Assembly (NCBI GenBank): GCA_016871755.1
Contig: VHCJ01000005.1
Span: 151,073-215,072, forward strand
Length of the DNA stretch: 64,000 nucleotides
Direction: 5' to 3'
Source: Verrucomicrobiota bacterium
Lineage (GTDB): Bacteria; Verrucomicrobiota; Verrucomicrobiia; Opitutales; Opitutaceae
The position numbers were made by a program, and so were the translations under genes. Positions 55,551 to 63,962 of this stretch are shown here, piece by piece (the first letter of the stretch is position 1; every line of letters starts with the position of its first letter). Below the pieces are notes generated by a model that saw only the letters and a program-made list of their open reading frames with translations, was not told where the DNA came from and made no database searches.

Positions 55551-56639
55551 ATGGAAGTCTTCCACGTCGTCCCCGAGTCCCGTCACAACGCCCTGATCGC
55601 CGCCGCCTATCGGCACCGGGGTTACCTGGCCGATGAGGCCGACGAAGGTGCCCGTTTCTGCGCCGAGGCCTCGCGCCACGGCATCCGCACGCACAACGGG
55701 CTGAAGGCACTGCACCTCGATGAGGTTCTCGGCTCGGGTTCGAAGGGCTGCGTCCCCGGCGCCCGCATCGAGGAGCGCCCCTGCCGCTTCCCCGCGGTGC
55801 GCATCTGGAACGCGAACCGCAAGCTGGGGCAGTCCACCGCCTATCGCGCGATGGAGGAGGCGATCCGCCTCGCCGACCAGTACGGAGTCGGCACGGTCTC
55901 GGTCGACAACGCGTTCCATTACCTCTGGGGCGGCGGCTATGTGATGGACGCCGCGCGCCGCGGTTACATCGCCTACACGAACTGCACCGCGGCGCTGGCC
56001 GAGGTCGTGCCGTTCGGCGGACGCCACCCGACCCTCGGCACGAATCCCCACTCGTGGGGATTCCCCACCACGGCGGCCATCGGCTTCCCGATCGTGATCG
56101 ACTGGGCGACCTCCGTGATCGCGATGGGCCGCGTGCAGCAACTCAAGCGCGAGGGCAAGCCCCTGCCGCCACAGGCCGCGGTGGACAAGGACGGAAACCC
56201 CACCACCGATCCCGCCGCCGCCGTGTCGCTCCTGCCCTTCGGCGCCCACAAGGGCTACGGACTGTCCCTCATGAACGAGTTGGTCAGCGGCTTCATCGGC
56301 GGCTCCCTCCCCACGATCCGCAACCGCTGGGTCGAGGACGGCGACAAGCACACCTGCACGTTCTTTTTCCAGGTCATGCACCCGGACGCGCTGTCCGCCG
56401 GCGCCTTCGCCCGGGGTCGCTCCCAGACGGAAAACGTCAAGGCCGTCATCGCCGACGTGCTCGGCCACGGCAATGAAGGCTGCATGCTTCCCGGCCAGTT
56501 GGAGGCCGACTTTGCCCGCCGGACCGCCCGCGCGGGCGGGCTGCTCTTCACCCCGGCGGAAATCCAGGCCTTCGCCGAGGTGGCCCGCGAATGCGGCCAG
56601 CCCGGCTGGTCGCTGGACGAATTCCCGGTTGCATCGTAA
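55551..56639 (+). CDS. Ldh2/YbiC-type malate/lactate dehydrogenase family oxidoreductase
   Basis: 362 aa from ATG 55551 (MEVFHVVPESRHNALIAAAY), 24 bp after the previous gene. The non-Rossmann NAD(P)H-binding fold is recognisable by DEGARFCAEASRHGIRTHNGL, VDNAFHYLWGGGYVMDAA, GTNPHSWGFPTTAAIGFPIVID and PFGAHKGYGLSLMNELVSGF. Relatives include malate, ureidoglycolate and 2,3-diketogulonate dehydrogenases. Neighbours suggest a sugar-acid-derived substrate; the exact one cannot be told from sequence. Confidence 0.88.
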   Translation: MEVFHVVPESRHNALIAAAYRHRGYLADEADEGARFCAEASRHGIRTHNGLKALHLDEVLGSGSKGCVPGARIEERPCRFPAVRIWNANRKLGQSTAYRAMEEAIRLADQYGVGTVSVDNAFHYLWGGGYVMDAARRGYIAYTNCTAALAEVVPFGGRHPTLGTNPHSWGFPTTAAIGFPIVIDWATSVIAMGRVQQLKREGKPLPPQAAVDKDGNPTTDPAAAVSLLPFGAHKGYGLSLMNELVSGFIGGSLPTIRNRWVEDGDKHTCTFFFQVMHPDALSAGAFARGRSQTENVKAVIADVLGHGNEGCMLPGQLEADFARRTARAGGLLFTPAEIQAFAEVARECGQPGWSLDEFPVAS

Positions 56640-56756
56640 TCTTCCCCAACCGAGACCCGTCGGACCGGTCGCACGCCGCGGCCCGCCGCATGGACCTCTT
56701 TGTCACCCACCCTTCCGCCTGCCGACCGCTCCCCGCGTCCCGCCTTTCCTCCCGCC

Positions 56757-57854
56757 ATGAGTCTCACCCTGAAGCCCGCCTCCAGCTGCCACTACGATCA
56801 GATCTCGCTCGGCGAGGTCATGCTCCGCCTCGATCCCGGCGAGACGCGCGTCCGCACCGCGCGCCACTTCACCGCGTGGGAAGGCGGCGGCGAGTACAAT
56901 ACCTCCCGCGGGCTGCGCAAGTGCTTCAATCTCCGGACCGCGGTCTGCACGGCGTTCGTCGACAACGAAGTCGGCCACCTGATCGAGGACTTCATCATGC
57001 AGGGCGGGGTCGCGACCGACTTCATCCGGTGGCGCGAGGACGACGGCATCGGTCGCACGGTGCGCAACGGGCTCAACTTCACCGAACGGGGCTTCGGCAT
57101 CCGCGGCGCCGTGGGCGTGCCGGACCGCGGCAACACGGCAGCCAGCCAGTTGAAGCCGGGCGATTTCGACTGGGACCACATCTTCGGCAAGCTGGGCGTC
57201 CGCTGGTTCCACACCGGCGGCATTTTCGCCGCGCTCTCGGAGTCGACCGCCGCGCTCGCGATCGAGGCGGTCAAGGCCGCGCAGCGCCACGGCACGGTCG
57301 TGTCCTACGATCTCAACTACCGCCCATCCCTTTGGAAGACGATCGGCGGCCTGAAGAAGGCGCAGGAGGTCAATCGTGAAATCGCCCGCTACGTCGACGT
57401 GATGATCGGCAACGAGGAGGACTTCACGGCGTCGCTGGGCTTCGAGGTCAAGGGCGCCGATCATTCCCTCAGTCACATCGAGACCGAGGCCTTCAAGGCG
57501 ATGATCGAGACTGCAGTGAAGGAGTTCCCGAACTTCAAGGTCGCCGCCACCACGCTCCGCCGGGTCACCACGGCGACCCGCAATGACTGGAGCGCGATCC
57601 TCTGGCATGACGGTCGGTTCCACGAGAGCCGCAAGTACCCCGACCTCGAAATCCTCGACCGCGTCGGCGGCGGCGACAGCTTCGCGAGCGGCCTGCAGTT
57701 CGGCTTCCTGACTAAGAATGATCCGCAGGCCGCGGTGGACTACGGCGCGGCGCACGGCGCGTTCGCGTCGACCACGCCGGGCGACACCTCGATGGCGACG
57801 CAGAAGGAAGTCGAGAAGCTGATGAAGGGCGGAGGCGCCCGGGTCGTCCGCTGA
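56757..57854 (+). CDS. PfkB-family sugar kinase, 2-keto-3-deoxygluconate kinase-like
   Basis: 365 aa from ATG 56757 (MSLTLKPASSCHYDQISLGE); an upstream in-frame start gives an unconserved Pro-rich leader. N-terminal SLGEVMLRLDPGE, substrate-binding GGGEYNTSRGLRK, YDLNYRPSLWK, and the C-terminal ATP/anion-hole signature DRVGGGDSFASGLQFG. The closest family is KDG kinase (KdgK), which makes KDPG or KDPGal for Entner-Doudoroff-type cleavage. No KDPG aldolase (eda) is in the window. Third gene of the sugar-acid group. Confidence 0.87.
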   Translation: MSLTLKPASSCHYDQISLGEVMLRLDPGETRVRTARHFTAWEGGGEYNTSRGLRKCFNLRTAVCTAFVDNEVGHLIEDFIMQGGVATDFIRWREDDGIGRTVRNGLNFTERGFGIRGAVGVPDRGNTAASQLKPGDFDWDHIFGKLGVRWFHTGGIFAALSESTAALAIEAVKAAQRHGTVVSYDLNYRPSLWKTIGGLKKAQEVNREIARYVDVMIGNEEDFTASLGFEVKGADHSLSHIETEAFKAMIETAVKEFPNFKVAATTLRRVTTATRNDWSAILWHDGRFHESRKYPDLEILDRVGGGDSFASGLQFGFLTKNDPQAAVDYGAAHGAFASTTPGDTSMATQKEVEKLMKGGGARVVR

Positions 57855-57891
57855 GTCTCGTCCATCCACGCCCGGCGCTCCGGTTCCACCG

Positions 57892-57919
57892 CCGCCGGGG
57901 CTCCGGCCGGCTTCGGCGG
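57892..57919 (+). terminator. GC hairpin after the sugar kinase gene
   Basis: CCGCCG (57892-57897) pairs with CGGCGG (57914-57919) around a GC-rich loop with secondary pairing, 40 bp after the stop. No T run follows. Confidence 0.25.
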
Positions 57920-57989
57920 ACTCCGGTTGCGCTTTGACCCAAGTGACGTACGGTCGCGGGGTTCGGTTTTGCCCCTTTCCCCAACCCCA

Positions 57990-60221
57990 ATGGACCGTTC
58001 GCTGCTCCGCCGTCATTCGCAACTCCCGTGGATCCTTGAACTGATCTGCCGCGCCATCGTGGCCTGCCTCTACCGCGTGCGCACCCGCGGTTGGGAGCAT
58101 GTGCCCGCGACCGGCGGGGTGCTCATCGTCGCGAACCATCTCTCCTACGTCGATCCGATCCTCATCCAACTCGCCTGCCGTCGGCGACTGCGTTTCGTGG
58201 GTTCGGAGGAGGTGCGCCGCAGCGGTGGATTTCTCGACTGGGCGTTCCGCATGTCGGGCGCGATCCCGATCGCTCCCCATCAGGCTCTTGAGAGCACGCG
58301 ACGCATCACGGTGGCGCTCGAGACGGGGGAGGCGGTCTGCGTCTTCGTGGAGGGACAGATTTCGCGCACCGGGCAACTCCTCGCCGTGCGCCGGGGATTC
58401 GAACTGATGGCCCGCCGCGCCCGGGTGCCGGTGGTGGCCGCCTACCACGACGGCATCTGGGGATCGATTTTCTCGGTCTCGGGCAACCGGCTCTTCTTCA
58501 AGCGTCCGCGGCTCACCCTCACCGACGTCTTCGTGGCGTGGGCGCCGCCGATCCCGCCCGAGGAGGCGTCGCCCGAACGCGTCCGGACCAACCTCCTCGA
58601 TCTGGGCTGCGCGGCCTTCGAGGAGCGCCCCGCGCTCCGGCGCCACCTCGCCTCCGAATGCGTGCGCTCGCTTGCCCGCCGCCCCGGCCAGATTGCGATC
58701 GTCGACCGCACTGCCGACCGCCGCGAAATCAAGGCGGCGCAGGTGCTCGCCGCCGCCGCGGCACTTTCCCGCCACCTCCGGCGCACCGTCGCCGAGAGGC
58801 GCGTGGGCATCGTGCTGCCGCCCGGCGGAGGATCGACCATCGCCAACCTCGCCGTGCTCTCCGCCGGCAAGGTCCCGGTCAACCTCAACTTCACCGCCGG
58901 CAAGGCCGCGATCGAGGCCTCGCTGCGCATCGCGGGCATCCGCACCGTCATCTCCGCCAAGGCGATGCAGGATAAGCTGCCGCTCTTCCCCTGGCCCGAA
59001 CGAACGGTCGACCTCCGCGACGAGATCGCCCGCGCCGGCGGCAAGCGAGCGATGCTGCCGTGGCTGCTCGCGGCCTGGCTGCTGCCGAATCAGGCGCTTC
59101 CCCGTCTCTTTGGACTGCCCCGCACCGGCGACCGCGAGGAGGCCGGCCTGCTCTTCACCAGCGGCAGCTCCGGCGAGCCCAAGGGGGTCGTGCTCACGCA
59201 CCGCAACATCCTCGCCAACTCCACCCAGTTGTCCTCCCTCTCCGTCCTGCCCGACACCGCCACCCTCCTCGCGTGCCTCCCGATCTTCCACAGCTTCGGC
59301 TTCACCATCACGCTGTGGTACCCGTTGATCTGGGGCTGCCGGGTCGTGACCGTGCCGAGTCCGCTGGAGCCCCGTCGCATCGTCGATGCCATCCGCGACG
59401 AACAGGCCACCGTCCTCGTCGGTGCCCCGACCTTCCTCCGGCCCATCTTCAAGAAGGCCGAGCCCGGGGAACTCCGCACGATTGATCTCGTGGTCTCCGG
59501 CGCCGAACGGCTCCCGCGCGATCTCTACGAAGCCACGCTCGAGAAGCATCACATCGAGATCCTTCAGGGCTATGGTCTCACCGAGACGTCACCCGTGACG
59601 AGCGTCAACCAGCCGCATCCACCGCTGCTCACGCGCACGTCCGAACCCCAGGTCGGCAAGCGACTCGGCTCCGTCGGGCGGCTGCTGCCCGGCATGACCG
59701 CCCGCATCGTGGATCCCGACACGTTCGCCGAACGGCCCTTCAGCGAACAGGGCATGATCCTCCTCCGCGGCGCCAATGTCTTCGGCGGCTACCTCGATGA
59801 TCCGGAGAAGACCTCGACCTCGTTCCGCGACGGATGGTTCGTCACGGGCGACCTCGGTCGCTTCGACGACGATGGCTTCCTCAGCATCGAAGGGCGACTG
59901 TCCCGCTTCTCCAAGATCGGCGGAGAGATGGTCCCGCACGGCACGGTGGAGCAGGCGATCGCCGACACGTTCAAGCTCGAGCAAAACGACGGCCCACAAA
60001 TTGTCGTGACCGGCGTTCCCGATGCGCAGAAGGGCGAGTCGCTGGTGCTCCTCACGTCGGCGGATCTGACGACGGACCTGCTGCGCGAGCGCCTGCCCGC
60101 AGCCGGATTGCCGGCGCTCTGGGTCCCCCGGATCGTCGTGCGCGTCGAGAAGATCCCGGTGCTTGGCTCCGGAAAACTCGACCTCAAGGCCTGCCAGCGA
60201 ATCGCCGCCAACAAGGCGTAG
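57990..60221 (+). CDS. bifunctional acyltransferase / acyl-ACP synthetase (Aas-like)
   Basis: 743 aa from ATG 57990 (MDRSLLRRHSQLPWILELIC). The N-terminal PlsC-type acyltransferase (about residues 30-230) has the catalytic ANHLSYVDP (HX4D) and the phosphate-binding FVEGQISRTG where many have FPEGT. The C-terminal AMP-binding domain shows LLFTSGSSGEPKGVVLTHRN, QGYGLTETSPVTSVN, DGWFVTGDLGRFDDDGFL and a terminal lysine motif VLGSGKLDLK. E. coli Aas uses this pair to re-acylate lysophospholipids; a role in membrane lipid turnover is inferred. The gene has its own upstream gap of 135 bp. Confidence 0.9.
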   Translation: MDRSLLRRHSQLPWILELICRAIVACLYRVRTRGWEHVPATGGVLIVANHLSYVDPILIQLACRRRLRFVGSEEVRRSGGFLDWAFRMSGAIPIAPHQALESTRRITVALETGEAVCVFVEGQISRTGQLLAVRRGFELMARRARVPVVAAYHDGIWGSIFSVSGNRLFFKRPRLTLTDVFVAWAPPIPPEEASPERVRTNLLDLGCAAFEERPALRRHLASECVRSLARRPGQIAIVDRTADRREIKAAQVLAAAAALSRHLRRTVAERRVGIVLPPGGGSTIANLAVLSAGKVPVNLNFTAGKAAIEASLRIAGIRTVISAKAMQDKLPLFPWPERTVDLRDEIARAGGKRAMLPWLLAAWLLPNQALPRLFGLPRTGDREEAGLLFTSGSSGEPKGVVLTHRNILANSTQLSSLSVLPDTATLLACLPIFHSFGFTITLWYPLIWGCRVVTVPSPLEPRRIVDAIRDEQATVLVGAPTFLRPIFKKAEPGELRTIDLVVSGAERLPRDLYEATLEKHHIEILQGYGLTETSPVTSVNQPHPPLLTRTSEPQVGKRLGSVGRLLPGMTARIVDPDTFAERPFSEQGMILLRGANVFGGYLDDPEKTSTSFRDGWFVTGDLGRFDDDGFLSIEGRLSRFSKIGGEMVPHGTVEQAIADTFKLEQNDGPQIVVTGVPDAQKGESLVLLTSADLTTDLLRERLPAAGLPALWVPRIVVRVEKIPVLGSGKLDLKACQRIAANKA

Positions 60222-60234
60222 GCAGGGGCCGCCT

Positions 60235-60897
60235 TCAGCCGAGGGTCCACGACCGCAGGTCGTGCGCAAGCGAGGCAAAACCCGGGAAATCGTGCTCCAG
60301 CCGCCGCGTGTCCCGGCGGAACCGCTCCACCTCCGCCACCGCCCGGCGGAGGGCATATTCAAGGCTCGGACGATCGGTGCCGTAGATGCGCTCTTTCAGC
60401 TGGCCGCGCGTGTACGGGAGCGCCCCCCGCGCCTGCCCGCTCGCCCAAGCCTCCTCGGTGACGCGCGCGTCGCGACCACAGAGGTACCACGCCTCAACCG
60501 CCGGCACCGCCACGCCCACCCCCCGCAGCACCCGCTCGCGACCCCGGGCGGGCGGCAGACGCTTCACCGTCTGGCGGAAGGTCGCCCGCAGCCGGCACAT
60601 GCGGCACTGGGGATGAAAGTAATCCGGCGCATCATGGGCCTCCGTGTGCACGACTGAGTCGTCACTGTCCACCACCACCACCAAACCCTGCGCATCCGTG
60701 TTGAAGTGCAGGTGGCGGATCACCGCCGGCAGCACCTGCAGCACCGAGGGCCAGCCCCGCGCACGGAGATTCGCCCGCACGCGGACGAAGGGACGCTCCA
60801 GCACGGCTTCGATCAGGATCCCGAAGGCCGCCTCATCCGCCGGCGACTCACTCAGAACCGCGAGTTTCGCCACCCGCAAGGACACGTTGGAGGCCAT
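60235..60897 (-). CDS. TOPRIM-like (DUF4276-type) protein paired with an AAA ATPase
   Basis: 220 aa from ATG 60897 (MASNVSLRVAKLAVLSESPADE). The first strand leads to a conserved acidic turn E17-x-x-x-D21-E22, and strand four carries D77-S-D79-D80 (LVVVVDSDDS). Together these give the E...DxD arrangement of TOPRIM nucleases. VPAVEAWYL (about 132-140) matches the (I/V)E-W-L motif of DUF4276-type proteins. A H-x2-C-x2-C segment (H95, C98, C101) could bind metal. It begins 7 bp after the ATPase stop, so the two are co-expressed. Nuclease activity is inferred. The basic, Arg-rich C-terminus could contact nucleic acid. Confidence 0.65.
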   Translation of the reverse strand: MASNVSLRVAKLAVLSESPADEAAFGILIEAVLERPFVRVRANLRARGWPSVLQVLPAVIRHLHFNTDAQGLVVVVDSDDSVVHTEAHDAPDYFHPQCRMCRLRATFRQTVKRLPPARGRERVLRGVGVAVPAVEAWYLCGRDARVTEEAWASGQARGALPYTRGQLKERIYGTDRPSLEYALRRAVAEVERFRRDTRRLEHDFPGFASLAHDLRSWTLG

Positions 60898-60904
60898 GCG
60901 GTAC

Positions 60905-61963
60905 TCAGGAGCCCGATCCGCCGCCCGGAGCGGTCCGCACCTCCGCACCGCCGGTCTCCGGCTCTTCCGGAACGCCACCGATCACCCCGGAATACCACAG
61001 GTCGCCCAGCGACACGCCCGCCATCATCTCGGCGAGGTCGGGGCAGTCGCACAACCGACGAAACGTCGACGCCCGGCCGTGCTTCTCCGCGATCACGACC
61101 TCCTCCGGGTGCTCGCGGAAGAGGTCCAGCAGGTAGGGCGAATGAGTCGTGGCCACGATCTGGGAATGTCCAGGGCGGGCCTCACCGTTGCCCGGGTGAC
61201 TCAGACGGTACAGCGCATCCCGCGCCTCCCGGAGCAACCGGGGGTGCAGGCCCCGGTCCAGATCCTCGATGCAGAGCACCGCCGGCGGTGAGGGGTCGGT
61301 CGCGAGGCAGAAGATCGCGAGGGCGCAGAGGCTGCCGTGCGACAGATCCTGATGGGTGATGACCTCCGCTTCCTCGACCAGCCGCAGGCGGATCACGGCA
61401 CTGCCCTCCGCATCCGTCTCCGCCGACACGGCATCATACTCCGGCAACGCCCTCAACACGTCGCGGCGCCACCGCTCATACGCGTCGGGATGGGCGACGC
61501 GGCGGTGGTGAATCACGGCGGCGAGGTTCGCCCCATCCGGAGCGAGCTCGGCGTCTGGAAGTCCGGCGCCACCGCGCACCATCGCCGCCTGCTCAAATTC
61601 ATACCGCCGCACGCTCCGCAGGCGCTCACGCAGTGCCTCCCGTTCCACCGGGTTTTCGGGCCCAGCATGATGGATCCACCGCAACGCGTCGCAATGGTCC
61701 CGCGTCGCACACCGCATCACCACCTCCCACGCCGCATAGGGCGGGGTCAAACGGAAGCGCACCTCCGCGCGGTCCCCGCCACCCTCTCCGTCCGGCACCG
61801 CCTCACTGGGCGGAAGGCGGGCCAGCGCCCCCATCCGCATGATGCCCTCGATGAGGCTCGACTTGCCCGACCCGTTCGGCCCGATGAGAAGGTTGAACCG
61901 CTCCAGCCGCACCGAGGCACTGCGCAGCGCCTTGAAGTTGTGAAAGGCGATCGAGGCGATCAC
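60905..61963 (-). CDS. AAA (OLD/RecF-like, AAA_21) ATPase
   Basis: 352 aa from GTG 61963 (encodes MIASIAFHNFKALRSASVRL). Walker A is GPNGSGKSS (residues 28-36). The region LSHGSLCALAIFCLA resembles the ABC signature, the Walker B-like segment is VLCIEDLDRGLHPRLL, and the switch histidine is in IVATTHSPYLLDLF. This is the ATPase type of OLD, PARIS and AbiL systems. No nuclease domain is fused to its C-terminus, which ends Gly/Ser-rich; the TOPRIM-like partner is the next gene. Divergent from the MetE-like gene (162 bp). Confidence 0.88.
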   Translation of the reverse strand: MIASIAFHNFKALRSASVRLERFNLLIGPNGSGKSSLIEGIMRMGALARLPPSEAVPDGEGGGDRAEVRFRLTPPYAAWEVVMRCATRDHCDALRWIHHAGPENPVEREALRERLRSVRRYEFEQAAMVRGGAGLPDAELAPDGANLAAVIHHRRVAHPDAYERWRRDVLRALPEYDAVSAETDAEGSAVIRLRLVEEAEVITHQDLSHGSLCALAIFCLATDPSPPAVLCIEDLDRGLHPRLLREARDALYRLSHPGNGEARPGHSQIVATTHSPYLLDLFREHPEEVVIAEKHGRASTFRRLCDCPDLAEMMAGVSLGDLWYSGVIGGVPEEPETGGAEVRTAPGGGSGS

Positions 61964-62125
61964 AGCCCGAGTCTGTCCGGGCCGGCGCCCAGTGCAATCC
62001 TCCGGTGTGCAGCCCTACCCGGCCAACCCGCGGTTTTCCGGCTCGCCCTCCCCCAGTCACCCGCCTAACGCTCTCCCCTCACCACGCGCCGCGTTCCCGA
62101 TGTGCGACGACTGCTTTCTTCCTCC

Positions 62126-63148
62126 ATGGCTACCCAACGTTCCCAACCACGCATCCTCACGACCACGGTCGGTTCGTATTCGATCCCGGACTGGCTCGCC
62201 GCCCTCCCCAGCGAGCAGGCGGTCATCGACGCCACCCGCGTCGTCTTCGACATCCAGCGGCAGGCGGGGATCGACCTCCCGACCGACGGCGAACTCTACC
62301 GCTTCGACGTCAACCACCCGGACACGAACGGGATGATCGAGTACTTCATCCGCCCGATGGCCGGCGTCTCCGGGTCGGTCGGCCGGTCGGTCACGGATGA
62401 GTTCTCGCGCCACCACCCGATGGGCTTCCGGCGCAAGCCCGCCGGCGTGGTCGTCGGACCGCTGGGCGAAGGCTCCCTCAATCTCCTCGCCGACTGCCAG
62501 CGCGCCGCCGCCGTGGCCCAGGGGCCCTTCAAGTTCACCGTGACGAGCCCCTACATGCTCGCCCGTACGCTGCTCGACCATCACTACCGTGATTTCGAGA
62601 AGCTCACGCTCGCCCTCGGCGAGGTCCTTGCCGCGCAGATGCCCGGGCTGCCCGCCTCCTGCATCCAAGTCGACGAAGCCAACATCCCCGGCAATCCGTC
62701 CGATGCCCCGCTGGCCGCCAAGGCCATGAACCTCGTGCTCGATGCGATCGACCGCGGCACCGAACGCGCCGTGCACTTCTGCTTCGGCAACTACGGCGGC
62801 CAGACCATCCAGAAGGGCAACTGGAAGAAGCTCCTCGCCTTCCTCAACGCTCTGCACACCGACCATCTCGTCCTCGAACTCGCCCATCGCCCGAAGGCGG
62901 ACCTCGACGCCCTCAAGGGCATCGACAAGAACATCGCCCTCGGCATCGGGGTCATCGACATCAAGGTCAACCACATCGAGACCCCCGACGAAGTGGCCGC
63001 GCGCATCGAAGCCGTCGAGCGCAAGGTCGGCCCCGGCCGGGTCCGCTGGGTCCATCCCGACTGCGGTTTCTGGATGCTCAAGCGCTCCATCGCCGACCGC
63101 AAGATCGAGGCGCTCGTCCGCGGTCGCGACCTCTACCTCGGCCGCTGA
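62126..63148 (+). CDS. cobalamin-independent methionine synthase II family protein (MetE C-terminal-like)
   Basis: 340 aa from ATG 62126 (MATQRSQPRILTTTVGSYSI). It corresponds to the zinc-containing C-terminal catalytic barrel of MetE: TTTVGSYSIPDW, TDGELYRFDVN, IQVDEANIPGNP, HFCFGNYGG, and the zinc cysteine in WVHPDCGFWML. The N-terminal MetE half is missing, as in archaeal-type and many stand-alone MetE-like proteins. The methyl donor may be something other than methyltetrahydrofolate triglutamate. It is followed closely by lipB (36 bp) without an obvious functional link. Confidence 0.85.
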   Translation: MATQRSQPRILTTTVGSYSIPDWLAALPSEQAVIDATRVVFDIQRQAGIDLPTDGELYRFDVNHPDTNGMIEYFIRPMAGVSGSVGRSVTDEFSRHHPMGFRRKPAGVVVGPLGEGSLNLLADCQRAAAVAQGPFKFTVTSPYMLARTLLDHHYRDFEKLTLALGEVLAAQMPGLPASCIQVDEANIPGNPSDAPLAAKAMNLVLDAIDRGTERAVHFCFGNYGGQTIQKGNWKKLLAFLNALHTDHLVLELAHRPKADLDALKGIDKNIALGIGVIDIKVNHIETPDEVAARIEAVERKVGPGRVRWVHPDCGFWMLKRSIADRKIEALVRGRDLYLGR

Positions 63149-63184
63149 AGCGCCCGGGACGCCCGGTCATCCTCTCCGCGCCGC

Positions 63185-63865
63185 ATGGCCTCCCCGCCCG
63201 CCGTCCCCGTCGCCGTGGTCGACTGGGGACGGACGCGCTACCGTGAGGCCCTCGCCGCGCAGGAGAGCCTCCTTAGCGCGCGGATCGCCGGGGAAGTACC
63301 CGACACGCTCGTGCTCACCGAGCACGAACCGGTCTACACGCTCGGCCTGCGCGCCGGGGCCTTGGCCAACCTTCGACTCGACGACGCGGAACGAGTCCGT
63401 CGCGGCATCGACCTGGTGGAGACCCGCCGCGGCGGCGACATCACTTACCACGGTCCGGGGCAGTTGATCGCTTACCCCATCGTGTCGCTGGACCAGCGAC
63501 GCGACCTTCACGCCTACCTTCGCTTCCTGGAGGACGTGCTGATCACGACCGTGGCCACCTGGGGGCTGACCGCCGAACGCCGTCCCGGCAAGACCGGCAT
63601 TTGGATCGGGTCGCGCAAGATCGCCGCCATCGGCATCGCCGTCCGGCGCTGGGTCGCCTACCATGGAATCTCCCTCAACATCGACCCCGACCTCGACGCG
63701 TTCGAGGGGATCGTGCCCTGCGGCATTCCCAGCAGCGACGGTTCCGTGACCTCCCTTGCCCGCGAACTCCCGCAGCCCCCGTCTTTCGCCGAAACCCAAG
63801 CCGCGTTCATCCGAGCCTTCCAATCGGCCTGGACGGGCTTCGCCGAGGGCGGCACGGACGGCTGA
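63185..63865 (+). CDS. lipB: octanoyl-[acyl-carrier-protein]:protein N-octanoyltransferase
   Basis: Transfers octanoate from ACP to lipoyl domains in lipoate synthesis. 226 aa from ATG 63185. Motifs: TLVLTEHEPVYTLGLRAG, the RRGGDITYHGPGQLIAYPI signature, catalytic lysine in GSRKIAAIGIAVRR and catalytic cysteine in IVPCGIPSSDGSVTSL. No lipA follows in the window. Confidence 0.95.
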   Translation: MASPPAVPVAVVDWGRTRYREALAAQESLLSARIAGEVPDTLVLTEHEPVYTLGLRAGALANLRLDDAERVRRGIDLVETRRGGDITYHGPGQLIAYPIVSLDQRRDLHAYLRFLEDVLITTVATWGLTAERRPGKTGIWIGSRKIAAIGIAVRRWVAYHGISLNIDPDLDAFEGIVPCGIPSSDGSVTSLARELPQPPSFAETQAAFIRAFQSAWTGFAEGGTDG

Positions 63866-63897
63866 CGGCTCCGCTCAGACGAGGAACGAGCGAGCCG
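63866..63897 (+). terminator. hairpin right after lipB
   Basis: CGGCT and CGCTC (63866-63870, 63872-63876) pair with GAGCG and AGCCG (63888-63892, 63893-63897), a 10 bp stem with one bulged C, starting at the base after the stop. The nearest T run is about 25 bp further on. Confidence 0.45.
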
Positions 63898-63956
63898 GGA
63901 CACCCCTGAGCCCACGATTCCATTTTTTACTTTAAGTGCTGAATCAGAAATGTTTA

Positions 63957-63962
63957 TATAAT
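63957..63962 (+). promoter_or_regulatory. TATAAT -10 element candidate at the right edge
   Basis: A perfect TATAAT lies in an AT-rich island (about 63920-63963) after lipB. No good -35 hexamer is at 17 bp. An ATG at 63965 follows (MTNTRTRTPRVG to the window end) but is too close to the -10 unless the true start lies further right. Confidence 0.35.

Noticed and set aside
56703..59552. 949-codon minus-strand frame across the sugar kinase and acyltransferase genes
   Set aside because: Spans two well-supported plus-strand genes and the gap between them; no recognisable domain.
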